Both the position numbers and the translations under genes were made by a program. The notes beneath the pieces were generated by a model. It saw only the letters and a program-made list of their open reading frames with translations. It was not told the DNA's origin and did not search any database. Shown here one piece after another: positions 42,611 through 49,791 of a DNA stretch of 64,000 nucleotides. The stretch spans positions 248,001-312,000 of the forward strand of contig AP018794.1 in assembly GCA_009731425.1 (NCBI GenBank). Direction: 5' to 3'. Source of the DNA: Lachnospiraceae bacterium KM106-2. Lineage in GTDB: Bacteria; Bacillota; Clostridia; Lachnospirales; Lachnospiraceae. Every line of letters begins with the position of its first letter. Positions within the stretch are counted from its first letter, which is position 1.

Positions 42611-43969
42611 ATGAAAAAAGGACAAACTTATGAAGGAATCGTAGAACAATTTGACTTCCCAAACAAGGGTATCGTTTTTTTAGAAGAGGGAAAAGTAATC
42701 GTAAAGAATGCTCTTCCTGGTCAAAAAGTTCGTTTTTTAATAAATAAAGCAAGAAAAGGTAAATTTGAAGCACGTTTACTCGAAGTTATCGACCGTTCTC
42801 CAATGGAAACACGTCAGGCTCCATGTAAAGATTTCGGTGCATGTGGTGGATGTACGTTCCAGTCAATGCCTTATGAGACACAGCTTGAACTAAAGAAAAA
42901 CCAAGTGAAGAAATTAATCGACGGCGTTTGCGATGATTATGAATTTGAAGGAATCAAAGGAAGTCCTGTTGAATTCGCTTATCGTAACAAAATGGAATTT
43001 TCATTTGGTGATGAAGTAAAAGATGGCCCACTTGCCTTAGGTCTTCATAAGAAAGGAAGTTTTCACGATATCGTGACAGCAGATACTTGTCAGATCGTCG
43101 ATGAAGATTACAATAAGATTTTAACTTGCGTCTTAACATATTTCCAAGAACGTGGTGTCGGATTCTATAAGAAAATGAGACATGAAGGTTTCCTTCGTCA
43201 TTTATTAGTACGTCGTGCGGTTAAGACTGGAGAGACTTTGATCAGTCTTGTTACAAGCAGTCAGGAAGAAATGGATCTTACAGAATTAAAAGATGCACTC
43301 CTTGCATTAGAACTTTCTGGTAAGGTAGTTGGTATTCTTCACGTGATCAACGATTCTTTAGCGGACGTTGTTCGAAGTGATCGTACTGAGATCCTTTATG
43401 GACAAGATTATTTCTATGAAGAATTATTGGGTCTTAAATTCAAGATTTCGACATTCAGCTTCTTCCAGACAAATTCGTTAGGAGCAGAAGTTCTTTATTC
43501 GACAGCAAGAGAATATGTTGGAGAAACAAAGGATAAATTGATCTTTGATCTTTATAGCGGAACTGGTACGATCGCTCAGATTCTTGCACCAGTTGCCAAA
43601 AAAGTCATCGGTGTGGAAATCGTAGAAGAAGCAGTGGAAGCAGCAAAAGAAAATGCGGCTTTAAATGGTTTAACAAACTGCGAATTTATCGCGGGAGATG
43701 TATTAAAAGTTATCGATACAATTGAAGAAAAGCCAGATTTAATCGTGCTTGATCCTCCTCGTGATGGAATTAATCCCAAAGCGCTTACGAAGATCATTGA
43801 TTACGGAGTAGATCGTTTGGTTTATATCAGCTGTAAACCGACATCTCTTGCAAGAGATCTTGTGATGTTACAAGAGCGTGGATATAAGGTAGAGAAAGTA
43901 TGTGCTGTTGACATGTTCCCTCAAACTGTACATGTTGAGACCGTATGTTTGCTTAAAAAAGTTAAATAA
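42611..43969 (+). CDS. rlmD: 23S rRNA (uracil-C5)-methyltransferase RlmD
   Basis: 452 residues: N-terminal TRAM domain (~1-58), iron-sulfur cysteines Cys72, Cys78, Cys81 (PCKDFGACGGC) plus one further on (ADTCQ), and a RumA-type methyltransferase domain with FFQTNSLGAE, DLYSGTGTIAQIL, LDPPRDGI and catalytic ISCKP. Methylates 23S U1939-type uridine. ATG 42611 with AGGAGG is chosen over TTG 42590. Several Firmicutes carry two such enzymes, so RlmCD-type activity is possible. Confidence 0.94.
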   Translation: MKKGQTYEGIVEQFDFPNKGIVFLEEGKVIVKNALPGQKVRFLINKARKGKFEARLLEVIDRSPMETRQAPCKDFGACGGCTFQSMPYETQLELKKNQVKKLIDGVCDDYEFEGIKGSPVEFAYRNKMEFSFGDEVKDGPLALGLHKKGSFHDIVTADTCQIVDEDYNKILTCVLTYFQERGVGFYKKMRHEGFLRHLLVRRAVKTGETLISLVTSSQEEMDLTELKDALLALELSGKVVGILHVINDSLADVVRSDRTEILYGQDYFYEELLGLKFKISTFSFFQTNSLGAEVLYSTAREYVGETKDKLIFDLYSGTGTIAQILAPVAKKVIGVEIVEEAVEAAKENAALNGLTNCEFIAGDVLKVIDTIEEKPDLIVLDPPRDGINPKALTKIIDYGVDRLVYISCKPTSLARDLVMLQERGYKVEKVCAVDMFPQTVHVETVCLLKKVK

Positions 43970-44000
43970 ATTGAATTAAAATGGATTGGAGAAATAAGCT

Positions 44001-44162
44001 ATGTCAATGAAAGATATGGAAAGAATGAAACAGCTTTTAGAAGAAAAGAAAGGGAAATGTAATTTCTTCTATGGTGAGAAAAAGATCGGTGTTGGTAAGG
44101 TTCAACAAAGACATAAAAATATCAATACAGATTCTGAAAGAACGAAAAAGATCTCTCAATAG
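44001..44162 (+). CDS. 53-residue basic protein
   Basis: ATG 44001, preceded by GGAG, encodes 53 residues rich in Lys and Glu (MSMKDMERMKQLLEEKK, CNFFYGEKKIGVGK). No membrane helix. It lies 31 nt after rlmD and is followed by three tandem hairpins, the first of which overlaps the stop codon. Family unknown. Could be a leader or small adaptor; the ribosome site and terminator support that it is real. Confidence 0.55.
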   Translation: MSMKDMERMKQLLEEKKGKCNFFYGEKKIGVGKVQQRHKNINTDSERTKKISQ

Positions 44163-44245
44163 TTGAGAGGAATCTCTCAAGAATGAGAGATAAAGGGATT
44201 CTTGATTGCCCACTTTTTTAGGTGAGTAGTCAGGAATCTTTTTTT
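44153..44245 (+). terminator. three tandem hairpins ending in a terminator
   Basis: CTCTCAA/TTGAGAG (44153-44169), TCTCTCA/TGAGAGA (44173-44190), then a 17-pair imperfect stem from GATTC (44197) to GAATC (44238) and seven T. The last is the terminator; the first two are near copies of each other. Confidence 0.8.
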
Positions 44246-44326
44246 GTGTATTCATATTGAAAAATTTCCCACCTAAGTGTTATATTGATACAAGATAACT
44301 TTGTATTGGGAACTTTGGAGGAGAAC

Positions 44327-45664
44327 ATGAGAACGAGAAATGAGCGGAATATGACGAAGGGGACACCGATTAAGGTAATCCTATTATTTGCGATTCCTAT
44401 TTTACTAGGGAATGTATTTCAACAGCTCTACAATGTGGCAGATACGGCCATTATCGGAAATGTACTGGGTGATCAGGCATTAGCGGCTGTTGGTGCAACT
44501 GCAGCCATCTATGGATTGATCATAGGTTTTGCAAATGGAATGACCAATGGATTTTCGGTTGTACTTGCACGATTTTATGGAGCAGGGCAAAAAGAAGAGG
44601 TAAAAAAGACCGTAGCGTTAACGATGATCTTAACAACGATGATATCCATCGTACTTACACTGTTAAGTCTTCTTGGTTTAAGGCCATTGCTGCATTTTCT
44701 AAATACACCGGATTCGATTATCACGCAGTCTCAGAGGTATCTGTCGATCATATTTGCATTTTCTATCGTTACGATGTTCTATAATATGTTTGCAGGATTG
44801 TTGCGTGCCATTGGAAACAGTAAGGTACCTCTATGGGCACTCATTGTATCAACAGTGATCAATATTGTCTTAGATCTCTTATTTGTAAAAGGATTCTCTT
44901 GGGGGATTGGCGGAGCGGCCTATGCCACCGTGATTGCACAAGGGGGTTCAGTAATCTTATGTATCTTATACATAAGGCATTTCTGCCCACTATTAGTTGT
45001 AAAAAAAGAAGATATTTGTATGGACCGAAAACTAATCATCGAGCTGATGACAACAGGATTGTCTATGGGATTGATGCTTGCTATTGTATCGGTCGGTTCG
45101 GTTGCATTACAAAGTGCAGTCAATGGATTTGGAGATAAGATCATCGCGGCACATACCGCAGCAAGAAAGATCGATGATATCTTTATGTTACCGTTAGGTA
45201 CGTTGAGTATGGCGGCATCTACCTTTGCTAGTCAGAACTTTGGTGCAGGGCGAATGGATCGCGTGAAGCAGGGAATCAAAGCATCTATTCTGCTCGCTTT
45301 TATATGGAGTGGAATTTCCTGCATCGTCGTGCTAGCGGGTGGCGGCTTTATGGCAAGGATGCTGACGGGCAGCACAAATAGTATAGTTATAGAAACAGCA
45401 GTAAAATATATTACGATCAATATTCCTTTCTTTTTTGTGCTTAGTATCCTATTAATACTACGCAGCAGCTTACAAGGAGTCGGGAAGAAGCTGATTCCTC
45501 TAACGGCAAGTATGATCGAGCTGTTAGCAAAATTCATTGCAGTAGGAATGATTACACCGGTCCTTGGTTATTTCGGAGTTTGTATTATAGAACCGATCAT
45601 TTGGAGTGTATGTTCCATTATTGTAGCAATTGACTTTATTCGATTTATTGAAAAGGCTAGGTAA
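44327..45664 (+). CDS. MATE-family efflux transporter
   Basis: 445 residues, twelve membrane helices in two halves. QQLYNVADTAIIGNVLGDQA and LAAVGATAAIYGLI in the N-half are typical of the NorM/DinF branch. Exports cationic compounds with Na+ or H+. ATG 44327 with GGAGGAG is the start; the frame is open to a TTG at 44285. No terminator hairpin of the usual kind follows; the inverted structured element lies downstream. Confidence 0.94.
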   Translation: MRTRNERNMTKGTPIKVILLFAIPILLGNVFQQLYNVADTAIIGNVLGDQALAAVGATAAIYGLIIGFANGMTNGFSVVLARFYGAGQKEEVKKTVALTMILTTMISIVLTLLSLLGLRPLLHFLNTPDSIITQSQRYLSIIFAFSIVTMFYNMFAGLLRAIGNSKVPLWALIVSTVINIVLDLLFVKGFSWGIGGAAYATVIAQGGSVILCILYIRHFCPLLVVKKEDICMDRKLIIELMTTGLSMGLMLAIVSVGSVALQSAVNGFGDKIIAAHTAARKIDDIFMLPLGTLSMAASTFASQNFGAGRMDRVKQGIKASILLAFIWSGISCIVVLAGGGFMARMLTGSTNSIVIETAVKYITINIPFFFVLSILLILRSSLQGVGKKLIPLTASMIELLAKFIAVGMITPVLGYFGVCIIEPIIWSVCSIIVAIDFIRFIEKAR

Positions 45665-45747
45665 GAATTCACATTTGTTTCTTCAAAGGGCTAAATTTCA
45701 GACTGTAGACAATCACGTTCACTCACCCAGTTTCTATCTTAGTGAGA

Positions 45748-45929
45748 GGTTTGGAGAACTTCGTTCTCCATTTATGATCAGAAGGCGGAAACCACGCTTT
45801 TCGGCTTCTATACTGGTGCGAGCAGGTGGCCGATCTTGCCACTTGCACGAACGAGTACCAGTCAGTACCAATTGAAATAGCTGGATGAAAGGTGTCTTTC
45901 ATCCAAGCTTGGCGACTTTGTCGACAAGC
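45748..45929 (-). ncRNA. multi-hairpin structured element, copy B
   Basis: Inverted, diverged copy of the element at 36452-36635, read on the minus strand. It keeps the same series of stems: GCTTG/CAAGC with CGAC/GTCG, TGGATGAAAG/CTTTCATCCA with loop ACAC instead of GCAT, GTGGC/GCCAC where copy A has GTGGGA/TCCCAC, ACTGGT/ACCAGT where copy A has GACAG/CTGTC, AGAAG/CTTCT, and TGGAGAAC/GTTCTCCA. Like copy A it starts directly after a strong terminator and reads in the same direction as the gene before that terminator. No ORF with a ribosome site. Confidence 0.65.
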
Positions 45930-45968
45930 AAAAAGGTTGTTACTCAAAGAGTAACAACCTTTTTGCTT
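45926..45968. terminator. 20-bp terminator hairpin
   Basis: Perfect stem AAGCAAAAAGGTTGTTACTC / GAGTAACAACCTTTTTGCTT with a 3-nt loop. It ends the small minus-strand gene at 45976 and joins directly onto structured element copy B. Confidence 0.92.
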
Positions 45969-45975
45969 GTGTTTA

Positions 45976-46137
45976 TTATTTATCTTCATCAGGTTCGTCA
46001 ACATAAATCGTTAGATAATCAGAACCGTAGGAAATTTGGCTACACTTGATGGAGAGGTGATATCTTTCGTTGATCTGTTGGATCGCATTGGCAAGATCCT
46101 CTTGAAATTCGGGTGTATTTAAAGCATCTAAATTCAT
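45976..46137 (-). CDS. 53-residue acidic protein behind an SOS-type box
   Basis: ATG 46137 has AGGAGG seven bases upstream and encodes 53 residues, starting MNLDALNTPEFQEDLANAIQ and ending YLTIYVDEPDEDK, predicted helix followed by strands, no membrane segment. A near-perfect Firmicute SOS box lies 20 nt upstream and a strong terminator follows, so this is a complete small transcription unit. I do not recognise the family. It could be a DNA-damage-induced small protein, which is inference from the box. Confidence 0.65.
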   Translation of the reverse strand: MNLDALNTPEFQEDLANAIQQINERYHLSIKCSQISYGSDYLTIYVDEPDEDK

Positions 46138-46157
46138 AAATATCCTCCTATTTTTTG

Positions 46158-46171
46158 CGAACGTTTGTTTG
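46158..46171 (-). promoter_or_regulatory. LexA/SOS box
   Basis: CGAACGTTTGTTTG on the top strand matches 13 of 14 positions of CGAACRNRYGTTYG. It sits 20 nt before the small acidic gene and 132 nt before the divergent aminotransferase gene. Confidence 0.6.
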
Positions 46172-46303
46172 CAAAAATACTAATGGATTATAGCATATTT
46201 GGAAGAAAGTCACAATGTAAAATAATGGATGATCTGTTTGAGCGATTCAGGACTGTCTCGGAGATATTTTAATTGCATACATTAATAAAAAAAGGTTGAT
46301 GAC

Positions 46304-47596
46304 ATGAGGAAAAATTCGCCTTGGAGAAAATGTTTTGTTGGAACGAATACTACAATAGAAACAGCTTGTGGAATTCAGAAACGAATCTTTTTTAATAATG
46401 GTGCAACACCACTAATCTTAAAGAAAGTGAGCCAGACGGCAAATCAATTATTCCCTTGTTTTACGTATTTGAATGAACATAATTGTAATTCGGAATTTAT
46501 AACAGAACAATATAACGCGGTGAGGGAAAAGGCCGCAGAATTTGTACACGCTGACACGAAAAAGGATGTGGTTTTGTTTACAAGAACAGCCACTGAAGGA
46601 TTAAATTTAGTCGCATATTTGTACCAGCAGCTTGTTCCGGATGGAATCATATTTTCAACTTGTTTAGAACATATGGCTAATTATTTGTCATTTCAGCAGA
46701 GAATGAATACGAAACTAATTCCGCTTATGCCGAATGGGGAAATCGATCTTTCGCAGTATGCATATATGCTTGAAACCTACAAAGGACAAGTGAAATTAGT
46801 TACAGTAACAGGAGCCTCTAATCTGACAGGATATGTTCCTCCTTATTATGAGATGGCTCGGATGGCACACGAATATGGAGCTCATATTATGGTAGATGCA
46901 GTGCAGACAGTACAACATATGCCATTTTCGATGCTATCGTATGAGGATCCTTGTCATATTGATTTTACTGCCTTTACAGCACATAAATGCTATACAGGTT
47001 TAGCAGGAGCAGCCATTATTGGACCGAAGGAATTTTTTGATGCTAAGGTCTATCCTCTTACATTCGGAGCTGGTGTCAATGCATTTGCAAATATGTCACA
47101 AGTAATCCTGGCAGATACTCCGGATCGATATGAATGTGGATATCCGGACATTACAGGAATTACTTGCTTTGGTACTGCAATGGACTTCTTAATGGATTGT
47201 GGAATGGATGGAATCGAAGAATATGAGTATGAACTGAGACAATATTTGCTCGAAGGTTTATTGGATATTAATGGTGTTATTGTCTATGGTCCCATTAGCG
47301 GAAAGCGGGCAATCCCATATGTGGCATTTGGAATGGAAGGAATCAATTACAAGGAGTTAGCACAAAAGCTTGGATACCAATATGGAATCGCGGTTTCAGC
47401 GGGAGTAGCCGGTGCAGATATCTATACTCAGTGGCTACTTGGTCTAACAGATGAACAAACATACCAGTTATATCAGAAGGGAGAGACTTACGGTACGGTA
47501 AGAGTGAGTCTTGGTATGTTCAATAGCAAGATAGAAGTCGATCGATTACTCTATGCATTATATGAAATTGGTAAGAATGAATGTTGTCGGCATTAG
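46304..47596 (+). CDS. class V aminotransferase-fold PLP enzyme (cysteine desulfurase-like)
   Basis: 430-residue fold-type I PLP enzyme of the class V group. Lys228 in FTAHKCYTGLAGA is the Schiff-base lysine; IMVDAVQTVQHMP holds the cofactor Asp, and RTATEGLNLVAY and RVSLGMFNS are further family motifs. It resembles CsdA/isopenicillin-epimerase-like proteins more than IscS. The ribosome site is weak. The TIR-like gene begins 66 nt downstream with no terminator between, so it may be the first gene of that operon. Substrate unknown. Confidence 0.88.
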   Translation: MRKNSPWRKCFVGTNTTIETACGIQKRIFFNNGATPLILKKVSQTANQLFPCFTYLNEHNCNSEFITEQYNAVREKAAEFVHADTKKDVVLFTRTATEGLNLVAYLYQQLVPDGIIFSTCLEHMANYLSFQQRMNTKLIPLMPNGEIDLSQYAYMLETYKGQVKLVTVTGASNLTGYVPPYYEMARMAHEYGAHIMVDAVQTVQHMPFSMLSYEDPCHIDFTAFTAHKCYTGLAGAAIIGPKEFFDAKVYPLTFGAGVNAFANMSQVILADTPDRYECGYPDITGITCFGTAMDFLMDCGMDGIEEYEYELRQYLLEGLLDINGVIVYGPISGKRAIPYVAFGMEGINYKELAQKLGYQYGIAVSAGVAGADIYTQWLLGLTDEQTYQLYQKGETYGTVRVSLGMFNSKIEVDRLLYALYEIGKNECCRH

Positions 47597-47662
47597 AGTT
47601 GCATATGGCAATCTACAAGTCTCATATATTAGAAAAAAGCGTATCGGAAAATAAGAATTTTT

Positions 47663-48226
47663 ATGAAAAACTATATTTTTTTGAGTTATCCAAAACCATT
47701 TTTAAAAGAACAAACTGAGTTTATCGATAGAATTACCGACTATTTAGTACAAAGAGGGTATGAGCCAAGAACGCTTGGAATAACTGATATGGATGAAGGA
47801 CAGCCGTTAATTGCGATTCAGAATTTATTATCTCAATGCAGCGGAGTTTTAATGGTTGCTTTTCGTAGGACACTGATCAAACAAGGAATTTGTAAACCGC
47901 AAAGTGATCTAAAACAACAAAGTTCCATGATTCGAGGTGAATGGATAACGAGTCCGTGGTGCCATATAGAAGCTAGTATGGCGAGTCAGACAGGACTTCC
48001 GATTCTGATCTTCCGTGAGAAAGATGTCATTGCGGATGGAATATTAGAAAGTAAGATTCTGAATGATGAATCCATTGAATTCGATCTAACGCAGCCGTCT
48101 GATCGAGAAATGAAATCAAAACGATGGAGAAAGCAGTTAGAAGAATGGCAAGAGAAATGTTCTATTCAGGAGGAGAGGAACATAAGATATTGCGAGTTTA
48201 CAAAAAAGAGTAGAAATAAAGTATGA
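47663..48226 (+). CDS. TIR-like / nucleoside-deoxyribosyltransferase-like effector protein
   Basis: 187 residues with a TIR-type Rossmannoid pattern: strand YIFLSYPKP, helix DRITDYLVQRGYEPRTLG, LLSQCSGVLMVAFRR, then SPWCHIEASMASQTGLPILI. In the last, Glu103 within WCxxE matches the position of the catalytic Glu of NAD-cleaving TIR domains. The C-terminal third is charged and helical. The ATG lacks a clear ribosome site. Its stop overlaps the start of a DUF4231/SLATT gene (ATGA). TIR or nucleotide-sensing proteins paired with SLATT membrane proteins are predicted conflict systems. Activity not shown. Confidence 0.7.
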   Translation: MKNYIFLSYPKPFLKEQTEFIDRITDYLVQRGYEPRTLGITDMDEGQPLIAIQNLLSQCSGVLMVAFRRTLIKQGICKPQSDLKQQSSMIRGEWITSPWCHIEASMASQTGLPILIFREKDVIADGILESKILNDESIEFDLTQPSDREMKSKRWRKQLEEWQEKCSIQEERNIRYCEFTKKSRNKV

Positions 48227-48705
48227 TAGACGAATTTGAGGAATACTTAGAATCGGTAGAAGGAATAAAAAAAGTATATCTTACGAGTCGAGTTATCAAA
48301 CAAATTCAGTGGTATGATGACGCTGCAAAAAAGAAGCAGAAAAGATATAAGAGCTGCATGATCGTCTCAATCTTACTGACTGCAGTGATTCCCTGTCTTT
48401 CTTTGTTTACAGGCTATCGATACGGTATAATTGCCAGTATTGCGATTGCTGTTTTAAGCGCAGCGTCGTCAGCTATTTTATCCATTGTGAATTTGTGTGA
48501 ACTGCAAAAGTTATGGATCGAATATCGCGCCAATTGTGAAATTTTAAAAAGTGTTTTGCATCGATATTTAACAAGAAGTAGAGAGTTTTCTTATGGAAAT
48601 GAAGAAGAACAGTTCCAGCTTCTAGTTGAGATTACAGAAAAATATTTAGTAGAGGAGTATGGTACATGGTCTAGATTGTCTCATTCTGATCGAAAAGAAA
48701 GTTAG
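48223..48705 (+). CDS. SLATT/DUF4231 two-helix membrane protein
   Basis: 160 residues: an N-terminal amphipathic part (YLTSRVIKQIQWYDDAAKKK), two adjacent membrane helices (~45-63 and ~68-92), then WIEYRANCEILKSVLHRY and FQLLVEITEKYLVEEYGTW. This two-helix plus conserved W/Y-R-CE-LK pattern fits the SLATT superfamily (DUF4231), predicted pore-formers that kill the cell when a partner sensor is triggered. It overlaps the TIR-like gene by 4 nt. Its exact subfamily should be treated as provisional. Confidence 0.78.
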   Translation: MIDEFEEYLESVEGIKKVYLTSRVIKQIQWYDDAAKKKQKRYKSCMIVSILLTAVIPCLSLFTGYRYGIIASIAIAVLSAASSAILSIVNLCELQKLWIEYRANCEILKSVLHRYLTRSREFSYGNEEEQFQLLVEITEKYLVEEYGTWSRLSHSDRKES

Positions 48706-48709
48706 TATA

Positions 48710-48901
48710 TTACTCGGAGTAGTACTCATAAGTTTTGAAAAAAATTTCAGGTTTACAAGGGTACTGCTCTCCGTTAACTCCAGTTATAATGTAATCTCCA
48801 GGGGATGCTTTCATATCTCCTTCTAATGTGTGAATGGTCATCGTTTTTTCTGTTTGATAGGCTTCTACGATTACAGGCCTTTTTACATATTTCTTAATCA
48901 T
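48710..48901 (-). CDS. small phage-type protein
   Basis: 63 residues ([46 protein letters not shown]). The PGD.IITGV.GE.YPCKP.IF..TYE pattern is common in small proteins of Firmicute prophages, from memory. AGGAGG precedes the ATG. It ends 5 nt from the SLATT stop on the opposite strand. No other phage gene is near, so it is an isolated remnant or moron-like gene. Confidence 0.75.
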   Translation of the reverse strand: MIKKYVKRPVIVEAYQTEKTMTIHTLEGDMKASPGDYIITGVNGEQYPCKPEIFFKTYEYYSE

Positions 48902-49097
48902 GACTCCTCCTAAAATGCTTCATTAAAGAGAGTATTGACAAAAATCGCGATTACTATTAGAGATTTGCAATATTTTTATACTTTATCTTATGTGAAAAAA
49001 TAAGGATGTTACTGATTGTATGTAATTGGCTTAATAGTTGTGGACAAGATGATATTATGATAAAGCAAAGGTGTGCATCAGAGAGGGGGATTTTAAT

Positions 49098-49502
49098 ATG
49101 ATGATCGGTCTAAGGTGTAAGTTAGCAGATGAGATCAAAAAACTACGATTTTTGATTCGGAAAAATGGACCGTGTACGTTAGAGGATGCGACAAAACAGG
49201 TCTATGATATTTATCCTAGTGGTGAAATCTGTGGTTATTTCTATCTAGGTACGTCGAAGCATTACATTGAGAAGAAACAAACTCATGTCTCGAAGAAAAA
49301 GGCATTCCAGTTAATGTCGAGGTTACAAGAGCAGGTGAGCAAGGAGAATCAGGATGGTATCATAGCTGTCGTGTGCGATGGAAGCAGCTATGAACTTCAG
49401 ATTTTCTATACGGATAATCGAAAGACGGTTATTCATGGAGATATCGGTGGAGGAACGGTAGATAGATATTTGATGGATTTTTTAAAATCAGTTTTGTTTT
49501 GA
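49098..49502 (+). CDS. hypothetical protein
   Basis: 134 residues, soluble, not recognised. Two adjacent ATG (49098, 49101) follow AGAGGGGG; the frame is open to a GTG at 49071. The segments HYIEKKQTHVSKKKAFQLMS and SYELQIFYTDNRKTVIHGDI suggest an alpha/beta fold. It lies 196 nt after the phage-type gene in an accessory-looking stretch and 56 nt before ydbC. Confidence 0.6.
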   Translation: MMIGLRCKLADEIKKLRFLIRKNGPCTLEDATKQVYDIYPSGEICGYFYLGTSKHYIEKKQTHVSKKKAFQLMSRLQEQVSKENQDGIIAVVCDGSSYELQIFYTDNRKTVIHGDIGGGTVDRYLMDFLKSVLF

Positions 49503-49558
49503 GAGAAATTTATATATAATGTAGATAATAATCGATAGAGAAAGATAAGGTGAATGAA

Positions 49559-49771
49559 TTGGCAGATTTTAAATATGAAATCGTAGAAGAATTAGGAGTA
49601 ATATCTGAAAATGCAAAGGGATGGAGAAAAGAGTTGAATTTAATCAGCTGGAATGGTGCAGCACCAAAATACGATCTTAGAGATTGGGCCCCTGAACATG
49701 AGAAAATGGGCAAGGGCATCACATTGAATGAAGAAGAGATTGAAAGTTTAAAGAAAATACTAAATCGTTAA
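49559..49771 (+). CDS. YdbC-like PC4-family ssDNA-binding protein
   Basis: 70 residues of the bacterial PC4/YdbC family (ADFKYEIVEELGVISENAKG, WNGAAPKYDLRDW, PEHEKMGKGI). YdbC of Lactococcus binds single-stranded DNA as a dimer. The TTG at 49559 is preferred because it gives the conserved N-terminus M-ADFKYEI and has AAGGTG six bases upstream; the frame is open to GTG 49550. Followed after 20 nt by a DinG-like helicase, a sensible functional pair in DNA repair. Confidence 0.88.
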   Translation: MADFKYEIVEELGVISENAKGWRKELNLISWNGAAPKYDLRDWAPEHEKMGKGITLNEEEIESLKKILNR

Positions 49772-49791
49772 GAAATTGGAGAACAAAAAGT

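Noticed and set aside
45723..46004. 93-codon minus-strand ORF across structured element B
   Set aside because: It runs through the terminator and the hairpin element and overlaps the better 53-residue gene in another frame.
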